A stretch of DNA of 64,000 nt from Phoenix dactylifera (lineage: Eukaryota; Streptophyta; Magnoliopsida; Arecales; Arecaceae), in assembly GCF_009389715.1 (NCBI RefSeq), contig NC_052392.1, forward strand, positions 34,827,144-34,891,143, in the 5' to 3' direction. The first letter of the stretch is position 1. Each line of letters starts with the position of its first letter. The position numbers were made by a program, and so were the translations under genes. Below are positions 52,800 through 64,000 of this stretch, in pieces. A model generated the notes under the pieces. It was given only the letters and a program-made list of their open reading frames with translations, did no database searches and was not told the origin of the DNA.

Positions 52800-53905
52800 A
52801 CTTCTGTCCTGGTAATTAATTCAGTTTGGATCCAGTGCAAAGCCATGCTTTTGGAATCTTCACACTGATGTATTCAAATTGCAAGTCATTCTGTACAAGC
52901 CTTTTTCATCTTCTAAACTTCTTTCTGTCTGCCAAGTGTTTAAAACTTGCAAGATATCCTGATTTAGGGCTGGAAATAGGCTCAGCCGGCCCAAAACCAA
53001 TCAGGCTGGACTGGGCCGGGCTTTGGGCTACGCCCGAAAAAAGTTCAGATCAGGTTTGGATTTAAATGTAGAGCTCATTGGGTTTTTTTTTTGGGTCGAG
53101 CTCGGATATATCATTGGCCTGGCCCGGGCCTGACCAGAGCCCAAGCCTGAACAAGGTCCTAAACGGAGCCCGAATCGAAGTCCGAAGCAATTTGTTTTTG
53201 TATATTGTTATTTAGAGAGAATAATGAAAAAATAAAGGATAAATTAAAATGGGTTTAGCCGAGAATAATTTATCATGTATTATTTACTTGTGTTATAGAA
53301 AATAGTCTAATTTTTAACTAGCTCATTTACTTGTGAAGCAATATAATAAAATATTAAACTTTAACTGGGTTTGGGCCGGACCTATTTTTGGCTTAAGCAG
53401 GTAATCGGATTAGCCCAATCGGGTTTGGACCTGGGCTCAGGTCGAGCTAGGACCTAGATTATCAAAAAAATTTCGAACTTAAGCCCGGCCCGAAGCCCAA
53501 AGAAAAAATTCGAGCTAGGTTCGAGTAGGGGCATGGCCCGGCCCACTTTCAGCCCTATCCTGATTACAGGATTTTCTGTTTTAAACCTCCTTTGTTTTAT
53601 GACTGTCCCAACTTAAAGTCTGAACTTATGCAATAGTGTCATTAAAGCTGAGTCCTATTTCATAAGATTAAAACTTCTGTTCTGGTAATTCAGTTTAGAT
53701 GCAGCCCAAAGCAAGGCTTTTGGAAGCTTCACACTGATGCGTTCAAATTGCAAGTTTTTCCTGGCACAAGCTTTTCTCTTCCAAACCTCTTTTGTTCAAC
53801 AAGTGTTTAAAATTGCATGATATCTGTTTTAAACCTTCTTTGTTTCATGACCCCTATCAAAATCCCAACTGAAGTCCAAACTTACTGTTCACAAAATTAA
53901 TGCAT
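52800..53905. repeat. Tandem duplication (period about 272 bp) split by a hAT element
   Basis: Copy one (52800-53672 without the inserted element) and copy two (53673 to about 53905) share ACTTCTGT..CTGGTAATT, CTTCACACTGATG, GTTCAAATTGCAAGT-type and AAGTGTTTAAAA blocks. Copy one carries the 593-bp hAT insertion and copy two does not, so the insertion followed the duplication or was not copied by it. Confidence 0.85.
52965..53557. mobile_element. hAT-type MITE with perfect 8-bp target duplication
   Basis: The ends are TAGGGCTGGAAATAGGC and, inverted, TAGGGCTGAAAGTGGGC. The target duplication TCCTGATT is exact on both sides (52957-52964 and 53558-53565). Both ends are rich in GGCCCGGCC-type sequence, and the AT-rich interior has no coding capacity. 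The exact duplication suggests a fairly young insertion. Confidence 0.95.
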
Positions 53906-54968
53906 CGGTTGAATCTCCCTTCCATCAATTTGTTTTCATGCTGCTACATTGTCTTTTATTATCCACTGGGAGGTGAAGTAAATTTAACAACCACATTTCA
54001 GAACAACCTTTTTGTCTTCATGGATTCCGATGCCTTCTACACTAAGTCACAGACAAGCTTCATCTAGTTTCATATAGAAATTCGGCTCCAACAGTGGCAA
54101 TCAAAGTAAAAGTGGGTTCATTTAATAATTCTCTATCATTTTTCTAATTAAGAGGTAAGTCTAATTAGATCCATCTCCGTTAATCTGTCATTTGGTATGT
54201 GCAAACATTCACTGTCGCTATGAGAAGCTTAATGCTAAAATGACAGGATAGGATCCAAAAATATTATGGTTACACGTCAATCTCTTAGATAAGTGAATGA
54301 TTCAAACTAGACTGCTATTCTGGTTTATGAGTTGTATGTTAATATATCAGTTGTCACAGCCATCACATAAATTATTCATATGTCAGCTGCAATACAATCC
54401 AAGAGGCCTTCTCTCCTACTCCAACAATGTTGTCGGTTGTTGCCAACTTTTGAGATGCCTCATGAACATAAATCTATGCGATCGACTGTCATTGCAAGTT
54501 TTTTTTTTCTTGAAAAAAAAGTACTGCAAATATTGTTCATTACAGAAGAGGAACATGGGCAAACAAACTTCATCATGCACATGGATGAATTTGAATAAAA
54601 CTCTTTTCCTTTTTTCTTGTATGTACCTAAAAATGATTAGAACTAAAATTGCCAGGCATGAGATCCTGATTTCATGCTCAACCTGATATATAACAATTTG
54701 TTGACAATAAAGTGAACATCCATAGATTGCAAAGGAACAGAACACAGTTAAATACTATGGCAAGATGAAGAGTCAAACAGTCATTACTAAACATCCCAGG
54801 ATATTTGCGAAAGAGGCATAAGACAAACATGAGAAAGTTGAATTGTACTGGTTCCAACCACATATCGAAAGCAATGGAGGAAATTAGCGAAATCATGTGG
54901 ATAACTGAATGCATCCTGCTGGTCAATGATGCTTCTCAGCCATTGCCACCATAGCGGGAGGATGGGTG

Positions 54969-56579
54969 TCAGTTTTGTCCACTTCCTTGAATTAAATTAC
55001 TTGAACCAAAAGGAAGAAAGGAGAACGGACTTTCAGAGACCTCAGATGCAGGACGTAGGAACTCATCAAGTCCTCCAAAGTTACAGGCATCAAAGTTCAT
55101 AGGAGAGAAACAGCCCCGACCACTATCAACACCTTTAATATTGAGATTCTGGACATCATCCAAGTTGCTCCCAGCAAAGTTATACTCCAAAGTTCCCACC
55201 ATACCATTCATCACTTCATTGGCCCGTGCTTGATCCGATGTTCCTGAAACCTTGGCATCATCCACTGCAAGAACAGGTGTGTGGCCCTGGAATAAAGCAA
55301 CATGCCCGAACAACTTATCCTTCCTTGAGAATGTTGTTCCACAGGAACATAGCCATTTGTCACGACCACAATGCTTCTCATGAGTTTTCAAGTCTGCAAT
55401 GACTGAAAACTTCTTGGTATTGCATCTACTGCAGGTATAACTCTTGTCACAGTGGCTTCTCTTGAAATGGTTTTTCACACAGAGAATTGTCTTGAGAGGT
55501 TGGAACTTCTTGTGCTCCTTGTTCCTCTTGCACCCTACAAAGGGGCATGAGTATCTCTTTATGAGTGCTGGTTCTGAGGTTAATTCCTTGTTAGGCTTGG
55601 CAAGGGCGGCTGGAGTCTTGTATTCATCTCCATGGCCCCTCATGTGCATCCTTAGGTTCGCATCTCTCTTGAATCCCTTTCCACATATCACACAGAAGTG
55701 GGTATGTGGTGCTAAAATTTCCTCCTTCTCCAACTGCAAGAGTTCATAAGAACCAGGGGGAAGGTTTTCTCCATCAACACCATCATCACTGTCCTTCACA
55801 TCATGGTCTTCAAGAGGAGCAAGCTCGGTTCCCTCACCATCACAACTTTTCACACATTTGATCAGCTCAACATCTTCATTCCCATAACCATGCAAACCTT
55901 TGATCAGCTCACTGCCTTCTTTCCCACAACTATTTGTATTTAAATTATCGATCAGCTTATCACATGCTGAAGCCTTGGGTACCTCCATAGGTACGACCGC
56001 ATTCTGTTGCTGACTAACATTTAAGCCAAAGCTAGGGGTAGCACCGATGACGCTGCCCAACCGACTGGCTGAAGGATTAGTTGAGACAAGTGTATTCTTG
56101 ATGGAAGGAAGAAGAGAACCTGCTGTTGAGATCAACTGAATTATGATGCTAGTCAAATCTGCTGTCACAAGCTGCTGCTGAGCCACCATTTCGTTAGCTC
56201 GGTTGGAGAGCCGACCTTCCTGGTTAATGATCGACTGTACTATAGCTTGAACTTGGTGGATCTTTTGCTCGAGGAAGGAGAGGTTGCTCAGTATCAATCT
56301 CGGATCCCAATCCAGAATTGCAGTATCGACATTTGGACTTGGTTTGAATTGATTTGCACTATTTACCTGAGGCTCTGGTTGATATAAGCCATGAGTTTCG
56401 GTGTCTGGAGTAGGGGTAAATTCTGGGAAGGTTTGTTCAGGTCCACCACCATAACATAGATTGGTTGGGTTGAATTGGATAAATGGCTGGCCCAGATTGA
56501 AATTTCTTGATGGGTCTCCCATCATCTGGCAAGACGATTTTGCCAGTGCTTCTGAACTTATTCTCAGCTTGGGATCCAT
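54969..56579 (-). CDS. STOP1: STOP1-type C2H2 zinc-finger transcription factor
   Basis: An intronless coding region of 536 residues, starting at the ATG of MDPKLRISSEAL; a longer reading would need a non-ATG start. STOP1 (SENSITIVE TO PROTON RHIZOTOXICITY 1) is a nuclear regulator of tolerance to low pH and aluminium and of malate-transporter expression. Family blocks seen are DWDPRLILSNLSFLEQKIHQ near 90-110, a Gln-rich piece with DLTSIIIQLISTAGSLLPS, ENLPPGSYELLQLEKEEILA, and then four zinc-finger units at about 296-316, 345-372, 383-404 and 411-433 (FCVICGKGF, YSCPFVGCK, YTCSRCNTKKF, WLCSCGTTF). A SPMNFDACNFGGLDEF motif near the C-terminus matches the family. An acceptor (ttggcag) five bases before the ATG and a donor (TCT/gtaagt) at 57253 point to a 669-bp 5' UTR intron. 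Confidence 0.95.
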   Translation of the reverse strand: MDPKLRISSEALAKSSCQMMGDPSRNFNLGQPFIQFNPTNLCYGGGPEQTFPEFTPTPDTETHGLYQPEPQVNSANQFKPSPNVDTAILDWDPRLILSNLSFLEQKIHQVQAIVQSIINQEGRLSNRANEMVAQQQLVTADLTSIIIQLISTAGSLLPSIKNTLVSTNPSASRLGSVIGATPSFGLNVSQQQNAVVPMEVPKASACDKLIDNLNTNSCGKEGSELIKGLHGYGNEDVELIKCVKSCDGEGTELAPLEDHDVKDSDDGVDGENLPPGSYELLQLEKEEILAPHTHFCVICGKGFKRDANLRMHMRGHGDEYKTPAALAKPNKELTSEPALIKRYSCPFVGCKRNKEHKKFQPLKTILCVKNHFKRSHCDKSYTCSRCNTKKFSVIADLKTHEKHCGRDKWLCSCGTTFSRKDKLFGHVALFQGHTPVLAVDDAKVSGTSDQARANEVMNGMVGTLEYNFAGSNLDDVQNLNIKGVDSGRGCFSPMNFDACNFGGLDEFLRPASEVSESPFSFLPFGSSNLIQGSGQN

Positions 56580-56584
56580 TTTCT

Positions 56585-57253
56585 CTGCCAATAAGACATC
56601 AAATTCAACCCCCTAATACAAGTTCTTCTTTAAGGAATTTATCACTGCTTAATTCAAAGACCTACTTAAAACCACATCTCTGAAAACAGTCCACAAAGGT
56701 CATCCTATTATTAAAATTAATTTCCACCCTTTTCCCCTTTTTCCATCAATCTTTTCAAGGAGGCCCCCAAACCCCAAAATTTCTCAGAAAACCCGAAACA
56801 AAAAATAAAGGCAACCAACAAGATTTCTTTTCAAGTCATATACTTCACAGTACCACCAAAAGGAAACCCAAAAGCTCCAGTTTTTCCATCAGAATTACAA
56901 CCAAAAAGTATTTCTTCTTCTAGACATTTCATTCGCCAAAACCCTCAAGAAAAGGATAAAAGCAGTAAAAATGGAGAGGATTATACACCAGAAGTTTGAG
57001 AAATACTAATAAACAACTAAATCTTCAATCCTTCAAGCAGAAATTGGATGAAAATGTAAAAGAAACCATTCCTTTAATACATCAAGAGACAGCCCTAAAC
57101 CCATATCCCAACAAAATTTCACAGTACATGCAAACGGAGCATCCAAAAGCTCAAATTTTTCCTCATAAATCGCCGGCAAAATCTAATCTTGTTAACATTT
57201 CCATCGCCAAAACGACTAAAAGAAGAAGAGAAGAACAATAAAAAAGGACTTAC
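56585..57253 (-). other. Putative 5' UTR intron of STOP1
   Basis: On the minus strand a consensus donor gtaagt starts at 57253 and an acceptor ggcag ends at 56585, leaving five untranslated bases before the ATG. The sequence between is AT-rich and non-coding. The upstream UTR exon and promoter would lie at about 57254-57450, where pyrimidine-rich sequence is seen. Confidence 0.55.
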
Positions 57254-58475
57254 AGAGATATTCGAGGTAATTTGAGAAGCAATCAGGCCTCGGAACCCTA
57301 CTCTAGTCGATGCCCTCCTGAGCTCCGATCCGTCTCCGTTCTAACCTAAGCCATTTAAGCATCCCCATCCAAATTCCACAGCCTCCCCTCATTCTCTCCC
57401 TCTTATTCTCTCTGTTTGACCTCACTGTTTTGTTTGCTACGTTCAAGAAGTAAAATTGACATCAAATTGGAAGGTGGAATGAGAAGGGATAGCGTATTCC
57501 TCACGAACTCCATAACCTCGTCTTCAATAATTGAATTAAAAAACTAGTACTGCATAGCCGCCTGCATGTGGTTGTTTACAATTCAATAAGAAAATATTTT
57601 CTTCATCAAGAAAATGAACATAATTTAGAGTATATTTGATGAGCATATTCTAAGTTCATTTACCTTTCTTCCTTTATTATTTTAAAATAAAATATATATG
57701 AAAATATTTTTTTTTGTGTTTCTAGAAGAAAAGCTTTAGTGCTCTCTCTGTTTATCTATTTCTTTATCTGATATTAAAGAAGCATTAGTTGGGTGGAGAT
57801 GAGCACCAATCAATGATGGCTGATAAAAAAAATTCAAAAAGTTCATGATAGTTGCAATCTTAATTTATTTTATATTATTATAAAAGATAAAATATTATTA
57901 ATTATTTTTATTAAAAGATAATTAGTATAATAGTACAATATTATCTATTCCTCAGATTACATATGGCAGCAAGAAATAGCATGGCACAAGAAAGTAAGTG
58001 ACGGTAGAAAAAACCCTTTGGATTATATTCTGTTCTAATAATCACCCATGGTCTGGTAGAACTAGTGATCTAAGATGTGATTAGAGGTATGTTTGCTAGC
58101 AATTTTTTTATAGCAAAATTACAATATTATTTGTGAAACCATTATTTGCATAGGCAGACAAATTGAGCAAAAATTTTCATTATTATTTGGAAGAGGAGGA
58201 AGTTGTTGAATTTTTTTGAAAAAGGCTCTTATGTTTTCTAACATATAACAAATGTATCTTTATACGCATAATATACAAAATAATATTTTACCACACAAGC
58301 CAAAAAAATAACTACTAAACGTTACACTTATTATAATGGTTGTTTTTAATAAATCAATTTACATGCCGGCAGATGCAACTATAATATTTTTTTATCAAAA
58401 AAAAAATTATAATGGAGATTTTTAACTCATTTTGCTTTCTTAGTGGGAAAACCAGTTAAAGATAAAAGTTCAGGA

Positions 58476-58625
58476 GGAGCAATATAAGGGGAGGGAGGGG
58501 AAGGAAAGCGCGTGGAATCTGAGCGGTGAGGCGCCTGCGAGTGGAGGTAAGTGGATTCGGACAAATCCAAGTCCGCGAGGTCCGCTCACCGCCACCCACC
58601 CATTCCAAAGAAAGGCACGGTGGGC
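58476..58625. other. Isolated GC-rich island
   Basis: About 150 bp of GC-rich sequence in otherwise AT-rich DNA. It carries GAGCGGTGAGGCG and a nearby partly complementary GTCCGCTCACCGCC, and a donor-like GAG/gtaagt at about 58545. It could be a promoter/first exon of an unseen transcript or a transposon remnant; the sequence does not decide. Confidence 0.3.
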
Positions 58626-59120
58626 GACTTGTCTTAATTTCTTTTTCTAAGAGAACTCCACTTCTTCGATTTTATTAGATGCATTTGGCTGCATGTTCAA
58701 CTAGAGATTGCATAAAATAAATATATTATATAACATAAAAATGATTTTTTAGGTGCTTTCTGTGTGCATGTAAAAAAATATCTATATTTTTAATATTGGA
58801 TTGTCAACTCAATATTCAACCCTGGTATATATATCATGCTAATTACAGTAGTTTTATCCTTTTTTTTAATTAATATGATGTACTGATTTGTTCTTCGAGA
58901 ATTTGGTGGTTAATTGCGACCACCTCACATTTGAATATAACTCTCAAATTTGGGAGATGAATGCTAATTGGTTGAGCTACCAACTAGTAGCATCAATTTA
59001 CTTTTAATGTATACAAACCGGACATTCCCTAGCATTACATTTTAAAGAATTTGTAATTCAATATTCAATATATATATATATATATATATATAAAATAGAT
59101 ATATAAAGGAGAATCTTCAA

Positions 59121-59535
59121 TATGCACAAAATGGACATTCTAGTATTACTCTTAAAGGGAAAGAAATATATTTATGTATCTCTATTTTATAGAAAATTCT
59201 CGTTTTTTTTTAAACCCTTTTTGTGATTGGGGGTCATCTCCCCATATTTTAAATTTGGCTTAGATTTTAAGTAGACAATATGATGTCATTCTCTATTCAT
59301 GTGATTCGAATCTTTCTAGTATTACTTTTTAAAGAAAAAAAAATTATACATCTATGCACAAAATGGACATTATAGTATTACTTCCTAAAGAAAACAAATA
59401 ATTTTTTCTCTCTATATTGTAGAAAATTCTCATCCTTTTTCCTTTAAAGCCTTTTGGCGATTGCCGTTCATCTCCCCACATTTTTAGATTAGCTTAGTTC
59501 TTAGGTATACTATATGATGCCATCCTCTATGCGGG
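59121..59535. repeat. Tandem duplication, period about 232 bp
   Basis: Copy one (59121-59352) and copy two (59353 to about 59535) share TATGCACAAAATGGACATT, TAGTATTACT, a TAGAAAATTCTC block, TCATCTCCCCA and TATGATG.CAT blocks in the same order. Divergence is moderate. Confidence 0.82.
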
Positions 59536-59799
59536 CGAATGGAATATTTTAAATCACTTTAGGAGTTTGGAATTAAAAAAAAAGAGAGGTGGAAGTAGAT
59601 TTAAAATTACAATGTCTATGCTTAGAAAGGCAAAAGAGATAAAGCCTCCCCAAGTAACACCTAATTGCTCATATGTCAACTTTCAAATTGACATGCGTCC
59701 TCCATTCAAATATTCGGAGACCACTGCTAACTACTCTCTCCAACTTTAGGCATTGGCACTGGCGATAGAAACCAATATTATAAATGGCTATTGGTCCAC

Positions 59800-60360
59800 A
59801 ACATTTTTTTTGTGACACAATTGCCTTAGCTCATGTCCAACGTCCCGTCCAAGTTATAGCAGTGCCCAAATCTGACACTTTCGCAAGGAGATGAGGAAGT
59901 ATTTTGGAGCTTTTGGGCAGCCAATCAGATGCTCCTTGTATAATACCCTCATTAGGGACTAAACCTAGCTCAGAAAGGTAACCGATGCGGCTAAAATTGG
60001 ACCAGCCAATCATAATCTGACATATGGCATCGTAGGACTCTAAATTCTAGAGCCCAACTATGATGGGATACAAACTCTTCATTTATAAATTATAATAAAA
60101 AAAAAAAGGCTATAAACCCTATATATATGACCACGAAGCTACAAACTCTCTATTTTCTCTTCTCCTTTTTTCTATCTATCTTGCTCCTAAGAGTCCTAAC
60201 TTAAGCATTAAAGGCTCCTTAGCCGAAGCAGCTCTGATGACCTCCTTTGCTCTTCTTTTTGTATATAAATTGGCGCTTCGTCTTCCACTGCAGAAGATCG
60301 ATCGATGCCCTCTGTCTCCGGTTCACCAAACCAGGTTTTGGCTACAACAACAACCTAGGT
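59800..60360 (+). mobile_element. Possible Ty3/gypsy-type LTR fossil end with leader
   Basis: A TATA-like CTATATATATGA near 60120 is followed by a pyrimidine-rich leader and then ATTGGCGCT, resembling the primer-site start used by Tat/Athila-type gypsy elements, with CTCTGTCTCCGG downstream. No matching second LTR and no coding part are visible in the window, so only a degraded fragment is proposed. Confidence 0.25.
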
Positions 60361-60891
60361 TGTAAATTTGGAATACACTTAATGCACCTTATAATTGTTG
60401 CAAACATAGATGTTAATTTGAACCACATATAACTAACTAACTCTGGTCTACTGACTTCAAGTTTTTAGATTGCTATTAAGAGTTGTAAATATTCTCTCTA
60501 CTTTCTCTTTCTAATCCTTCTTCAACTGATTTGCCTATGCATTTTGCAAGATTTTAAATGAACTGAAATATCATAATACTGTTTTGTTTTACCGACTATA
60601 TCTTCTTCAATTGACAAATTTTGGTGTTGTTCTACAAGATTTTATTTCCCTTGATCTCTCGCATGCAAGAAATGCCATTTATTTCCTTTGCTTTCTTCAT
60701 CTGAAACTTTATGCGTGGTCCAAGGCACCTGGAATGGCACAATCGTTTTTGTCGAAGACAGGGTGGTTGGCCAACTCGAGAGAGCTGCAGCCAATGAAAT
60801 GCATGCGGGCATCACTCATCCACATTACAGCTAATAGAACGTAGAAATCTCAGCAGACTTGAGAATCATAGAGCATATGCCAAATTTTGGG

Positions 60892-61120
60892 TCATACGAG
60901 CAGGTTCGGGTTGCATCTTTTGTGCGAAAGAATGACTAATATTCTTCCACGACATCAATTGCCAGATTATATCTTACATAGATCTCAAAGCACTTTAAAC
61001 TCTTTCTTTCATCTGCTTGCACCAGTCTTGCAGTAGATATTGTACGATCCAACAATGCAAATCACGAAAAAAAAAAGAATCATTCTTTCACACGAAAGAT
61101 ACAACCCGAACCTCATATGA
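60892..61120. repeat. Inverted repeat, about 42-bp arms, MITE-like
   Basis: The left arm (60892-60935) contains GGTTCGGGTTGCATCTTTTG and ends GAAAGAATGA. The right arm (61080-61120) is its near complement with a few mismatches. The loop is about 144 bp. No clear target duplication was found. It may be a foldback or MITE remnant. Confidence 0.75.
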
Positions 61121-63681
61121 GTTAGTTATTTGACCAAAGATGCGCCGTGTAATCATAAGGTATATATGCTTTTGAGCTGGGGTTAAGCTAAGAAGTTAAT
61201 TCATGTGTCGATTGGAGGGAGAAACAAGCAATCTGATGCATAGCCAAAGAAAAAACTAAATTTTAAATCATGTGACAATCGGGAAGGTGCAATCTTCTTC
61301 TATATTTTTCCCCTTATGAGTCCCCACCAAGATGCTTTTAGTTGCCACTTGGTGGCGTATTTCCCGTGGCCGGAAGGCTGCCTCACGTCAGGGATGAGGT
61401 GCTGTGCGGCCAAAGTAAAAGGTAGACAAATTTGCTCTATCTCTATCATAGCATTCAATAATTTAGCAGCAGCTAAAAGTAGTGGATAGCAAGTCTTTAT
61501 CAACATTATCTTTTTCAAAACAACATCTAGATTTTTTTTTTTCATTTTTTTGATTGAAAACAACATCCAGTGTTGCTACATAAGAGATTAAACCCGGTTT
61601 TGATGTGATGTATAAGCTAATAAGAGCAATATTGGGGTGTTAATTTTAGGCCAGAATGCCAACGCTTGTCCCTGGCGACTTGGTTTACCTCATCACCCTT
61701 TGCTATCATGGCTTAATGGTTCATACACTTAAAGCATTTTCCATTCAAGAAACATTCAAATGGGAATCAATGGGAATAACCTTCACAGAGATTTTAGTTT
61801 GTCTAAAATATATGTGTATTTACCATTAAAAATTAAGATTATCATTCTGACAAAAAAATACAACAAAAGAAAAAACAAATAAACGAAAAGAACAGATTAA
61901 AAAGATCTCGGTGTGGTACTACCAAAAGGCAAAGTGGTGCAGGAAAGATCACAGCAAATGCTGACTCAAGTCAATTAACAAGGATCAAACTTACTTGTCA
62001 ATGACTAAAACAGTTCCATCAAAGTCATGCAAAGTGCAGGATGAGATTAATATACCATATTGATGTGGTGTTTGGATGTGCGTTTAGAGGATCGAGATTC
62101 ATGAAGCATATATCTTTGTTTCCAAAACTATCCACGTTGATTTATTATAACATAATAAAATTTATCTGTAAATCAAATAATATTTTATTTATGGACCCCA
62201 ATATTGTTTTTAATATAGAATAGATAGAGAGATCGTAGCTGTATTGCTCTTTGAAGCTTTGATGGTTACCATAACCTAAATGCTGAATGGGAGATGGTTA
62301 TCATTGCTAGTTTGGTATATTAAGAGAGAAAGCTGCTACATTTCCACTGTAACCACTGCCCTCTGGATGGTGGGTTAGGTTGGTGAAGTCCAATTTGCCT
62401 GAATGCAATTGAAACTGGTTAATGCAAAAGATAACCACTCGGGTTGGTTAGACCATATCCTAATTTAAGCAAATGAATAATTCCATAAGGTTATGCCCAT
62501 ATCTACCTAGCTTGAGTCTGTTTAGGCTTGGAGTGTATCAACCTTCTCCTAACCTAGGTCGAGCTCGGGTTAAGGACATGATACCTGCTGCAATGCAAAG
62601 CCAGTTTGAATTTTGATGATAGAGTTCCCAAAATGGCTAGCAAAAGGTAATCCATGTAAAGGGTTTCCAGCCAGAACCTAATTTACATGTTGACGATAAT
62701 AATGTCCGACATAATGTTAACTTCGTTCTGTCTTGAGAAACCTGAACAACATAATCCAGATTGTTTTGGGTAGAAATTTTTTAAGTACAGTAAAATCTTT
62801 GGGCTTGATTCTGGGTGCGCAATTTGTCAGTTAAATATTTTTAGACTTTCATCCTCGCAAAACCTGCCTAGGTTTCATTTCTGAATCAAATAATTGCCAG
62901 AGTCATCTTTTTAAATAGTTTTATAAAGTACAAATCAAGATATAGCATGAGTACTCTTATACACAGAATCAGGAAAAATATTGCCACCAAAATTTTCTTC
63001 ATTACCACAAATAAAGTTTAACAAACATAATTATAACCCTTAAGCACAGACCCAATATCCTCAAGCTGAATTACACTAGGTTATTAGGGTACAAATACCA
63101 GCCTGAGCCAAAATTTTCAAGACTAAACCTTGCCAAATCCAAGTATAATGCACCCACATCTAACCTGCAGGCTGGACGGAGGGGCCAATCACAGGCTTAG
63201 CCCGTCGTACCTCGCATTTCTATTTATTGTTCTACGAGAAGCCTGCTTATTGTAGATGGTAAGCAGCAAGTGTAAAGTAGCACTGTGCTAAATTAATTCC
63301 AGTCCCACGTTCAGGCATCCTGAAGGAGCAGTATGGCAGATCAAACAGGCTTGGAGTTCCATATCCACAAGAAGGACAGAATGTAACTGCCATGCTGTGC
63401 CTTTTGGTGGTGTGCGTTGCCATACTTTAGCATCAATGCAAACAAGCATGCAGAATTGATGAATTTGCCAGACAAGGATCTGTTTGCCAATCATCTGCAT
63501 CTATGAAAGAGATTTTACAGCTGCCCTTTTGATGCAGTCGGACGAATTCTAGGCCCTATCATGAAGATATCTAAAGGTCTATAACCTTGTGACAGTTTAT
63601 CATATAGTTTAAACAAAAAGTCACCTGCATGCCATCAGGTGATAAAGATGCAGACATGTCAGATATAGGTGTTCACGTTCT

Positions 63682-64000
63682 TTATCTTCTAAGCAAAGAT
63701 GCTGGCAAAGAACCCTTAAATTTCCTCCTGAAGATATTAAGGAGAGTGCCAACCAGAGGCCAGCTTGTCGTGATGGCAATGTATGCGAGCAACCATATTG
63801 ATGTTCCAAAACGTCGTGACAGCTGGTTTATGGATCTCTTCATTGGAGCAGTCGCATCGTGGATATTGGAATAACTCTCATTCTCTGCCTTCTCAACTGA
63901 AGGGAAAACCTCATGAACAGGATCCGTGCATGCTTCTGTTATTGGTTCTCTTTGGTCAGAAACTGCAGAGTCGTTCTCAGATTTCATGTCATGATTTATC
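63682..64000 (-). CDS. 3' end of an unrecognised gene with a C-terminal membrane segment
   Basis: The minus-strand frame is open from the window edge to a TAA at 63682. It contains an acidic, hydrophilic stretch (EPITEACTDPVHEVFPSVEK) followed by a basic block (MKRSINQLSRRFG), one hydrophobic segment (IWLLAYIAITTSWPLVGTLL) and a short basic tail ending LLRR. This looks like a tail-anchored or multi-pass protein end. An ATG at 63987 could be the start or an internal Met; the frame continues upstream without a stop, so the gene is probably truncated by the window. I do not recognise the family. The overlapping plus-strand frame is a shadow. Confidence 0.5.
   Translation of the reverse strand, partial: INHDMKSENDSAVSDQREPITEACTDPVHEVFPSVEKAENESYSNIHDATAPMKRSINQLSRRFGTSIWLLAYIAITTSWPLVGTLLNIFRRKFKGSLPASLLRR

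Larger units (their letters stand above)
57450..63600. other. Long intergenic region with no supported gene
   Basis: Apart from the repeats listed separately (59.1-59.5 kb duplication, 60.1-60.4 kb LTR-like sequence, 60.9-61.1 kb inverted repeat), I see AT-rich sequence without coding signatures. A GC-rich island at about 58476-58625 stands out. The last part probably includes the 3' UTR of the minus-strand gene at the window end. Confidence 0.4.

Noticed and set aside
56577-56591. A four-residue N-terminal extension of STOP1
   Set aside because: It would need a TTG start and overlaps the likely 5' UTR splice acceptor; the ATG at 56579 is used.
63629-63874. 81-residue plus-strand frame at the window end
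   Set aside because: It lies opposite the more protein-like minus-strand frame with a clear membrane segment.

Overview
The window is plant nuclear DNA. It is AT-rich and gene-sparse, every recognisable gene has plant homologues, and long introns and intergenic stretches are full of DNA transposons, MITEs, LINE tails and LTR fossils. GC-rich first exons and the general protein flavour suggest a non-grass monocot, possibly a palm. That species guess is inference.

Layout: (1) about 2.0-2.3 kb, plus strand, a short conserved plant protein of unknown function. (2) 4.87-9.47 kb, minus strand, plastid aspartate/prephenate aminotransferase (PAT) in nine exons. (3) 12.34-23.15 kb, minus strand, a DUF1682/CCDC47 protein in three exons, one intron being 9.25 kb. 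(4) 29.97-39.55 kb, plus strand, TMEM18 in four exons; its introns hold two MITEs, a 126-nt foldback and a small LTR retrotransposon that itself contains a hAT element. (5) 41.64-45.19 kb, plus strand, a PARALLEL SPINDLE 1 (PS1)-type FHA+PIN protein in six exons. (6) 45.63-52.63 kb, a giant inverted repeat of two hAT transposons around a palindromic MITE. (7) 54.97-56.58 kb, minus strand, a STOP1-type zinc-finger regulator with an intronless coding region. (8) 63.68 kb to the window end, minus strand, the 3' end of an unrecognised membrane-anchored protein gene. The rest is repeats, tandem duplications and unremarkable intergenic DNA.

The genes are ordinary housekeeping and regulatory genes and do not form a cluster. 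The strongest new-looking signal is at PS1. Five AACGG/CCGTT cores (the core of the G2/M MSA element) lie within 137 bp just upstream of a TATA box. The encoded linker between the FHA and PIN domains carries five KEN motifs, four of them of the form KENxxP. Together these suggest cell-cycle-timed transcription and APC/C-timed destruction of a meiotic spindle protein. The second notable feature is the 7-kb hAT foldback, whose target-site-like octamers pair across the two copies.

Exon borders were placed by eye from splice signals, reading frame and remembered homologues. No alignment or database search was run.
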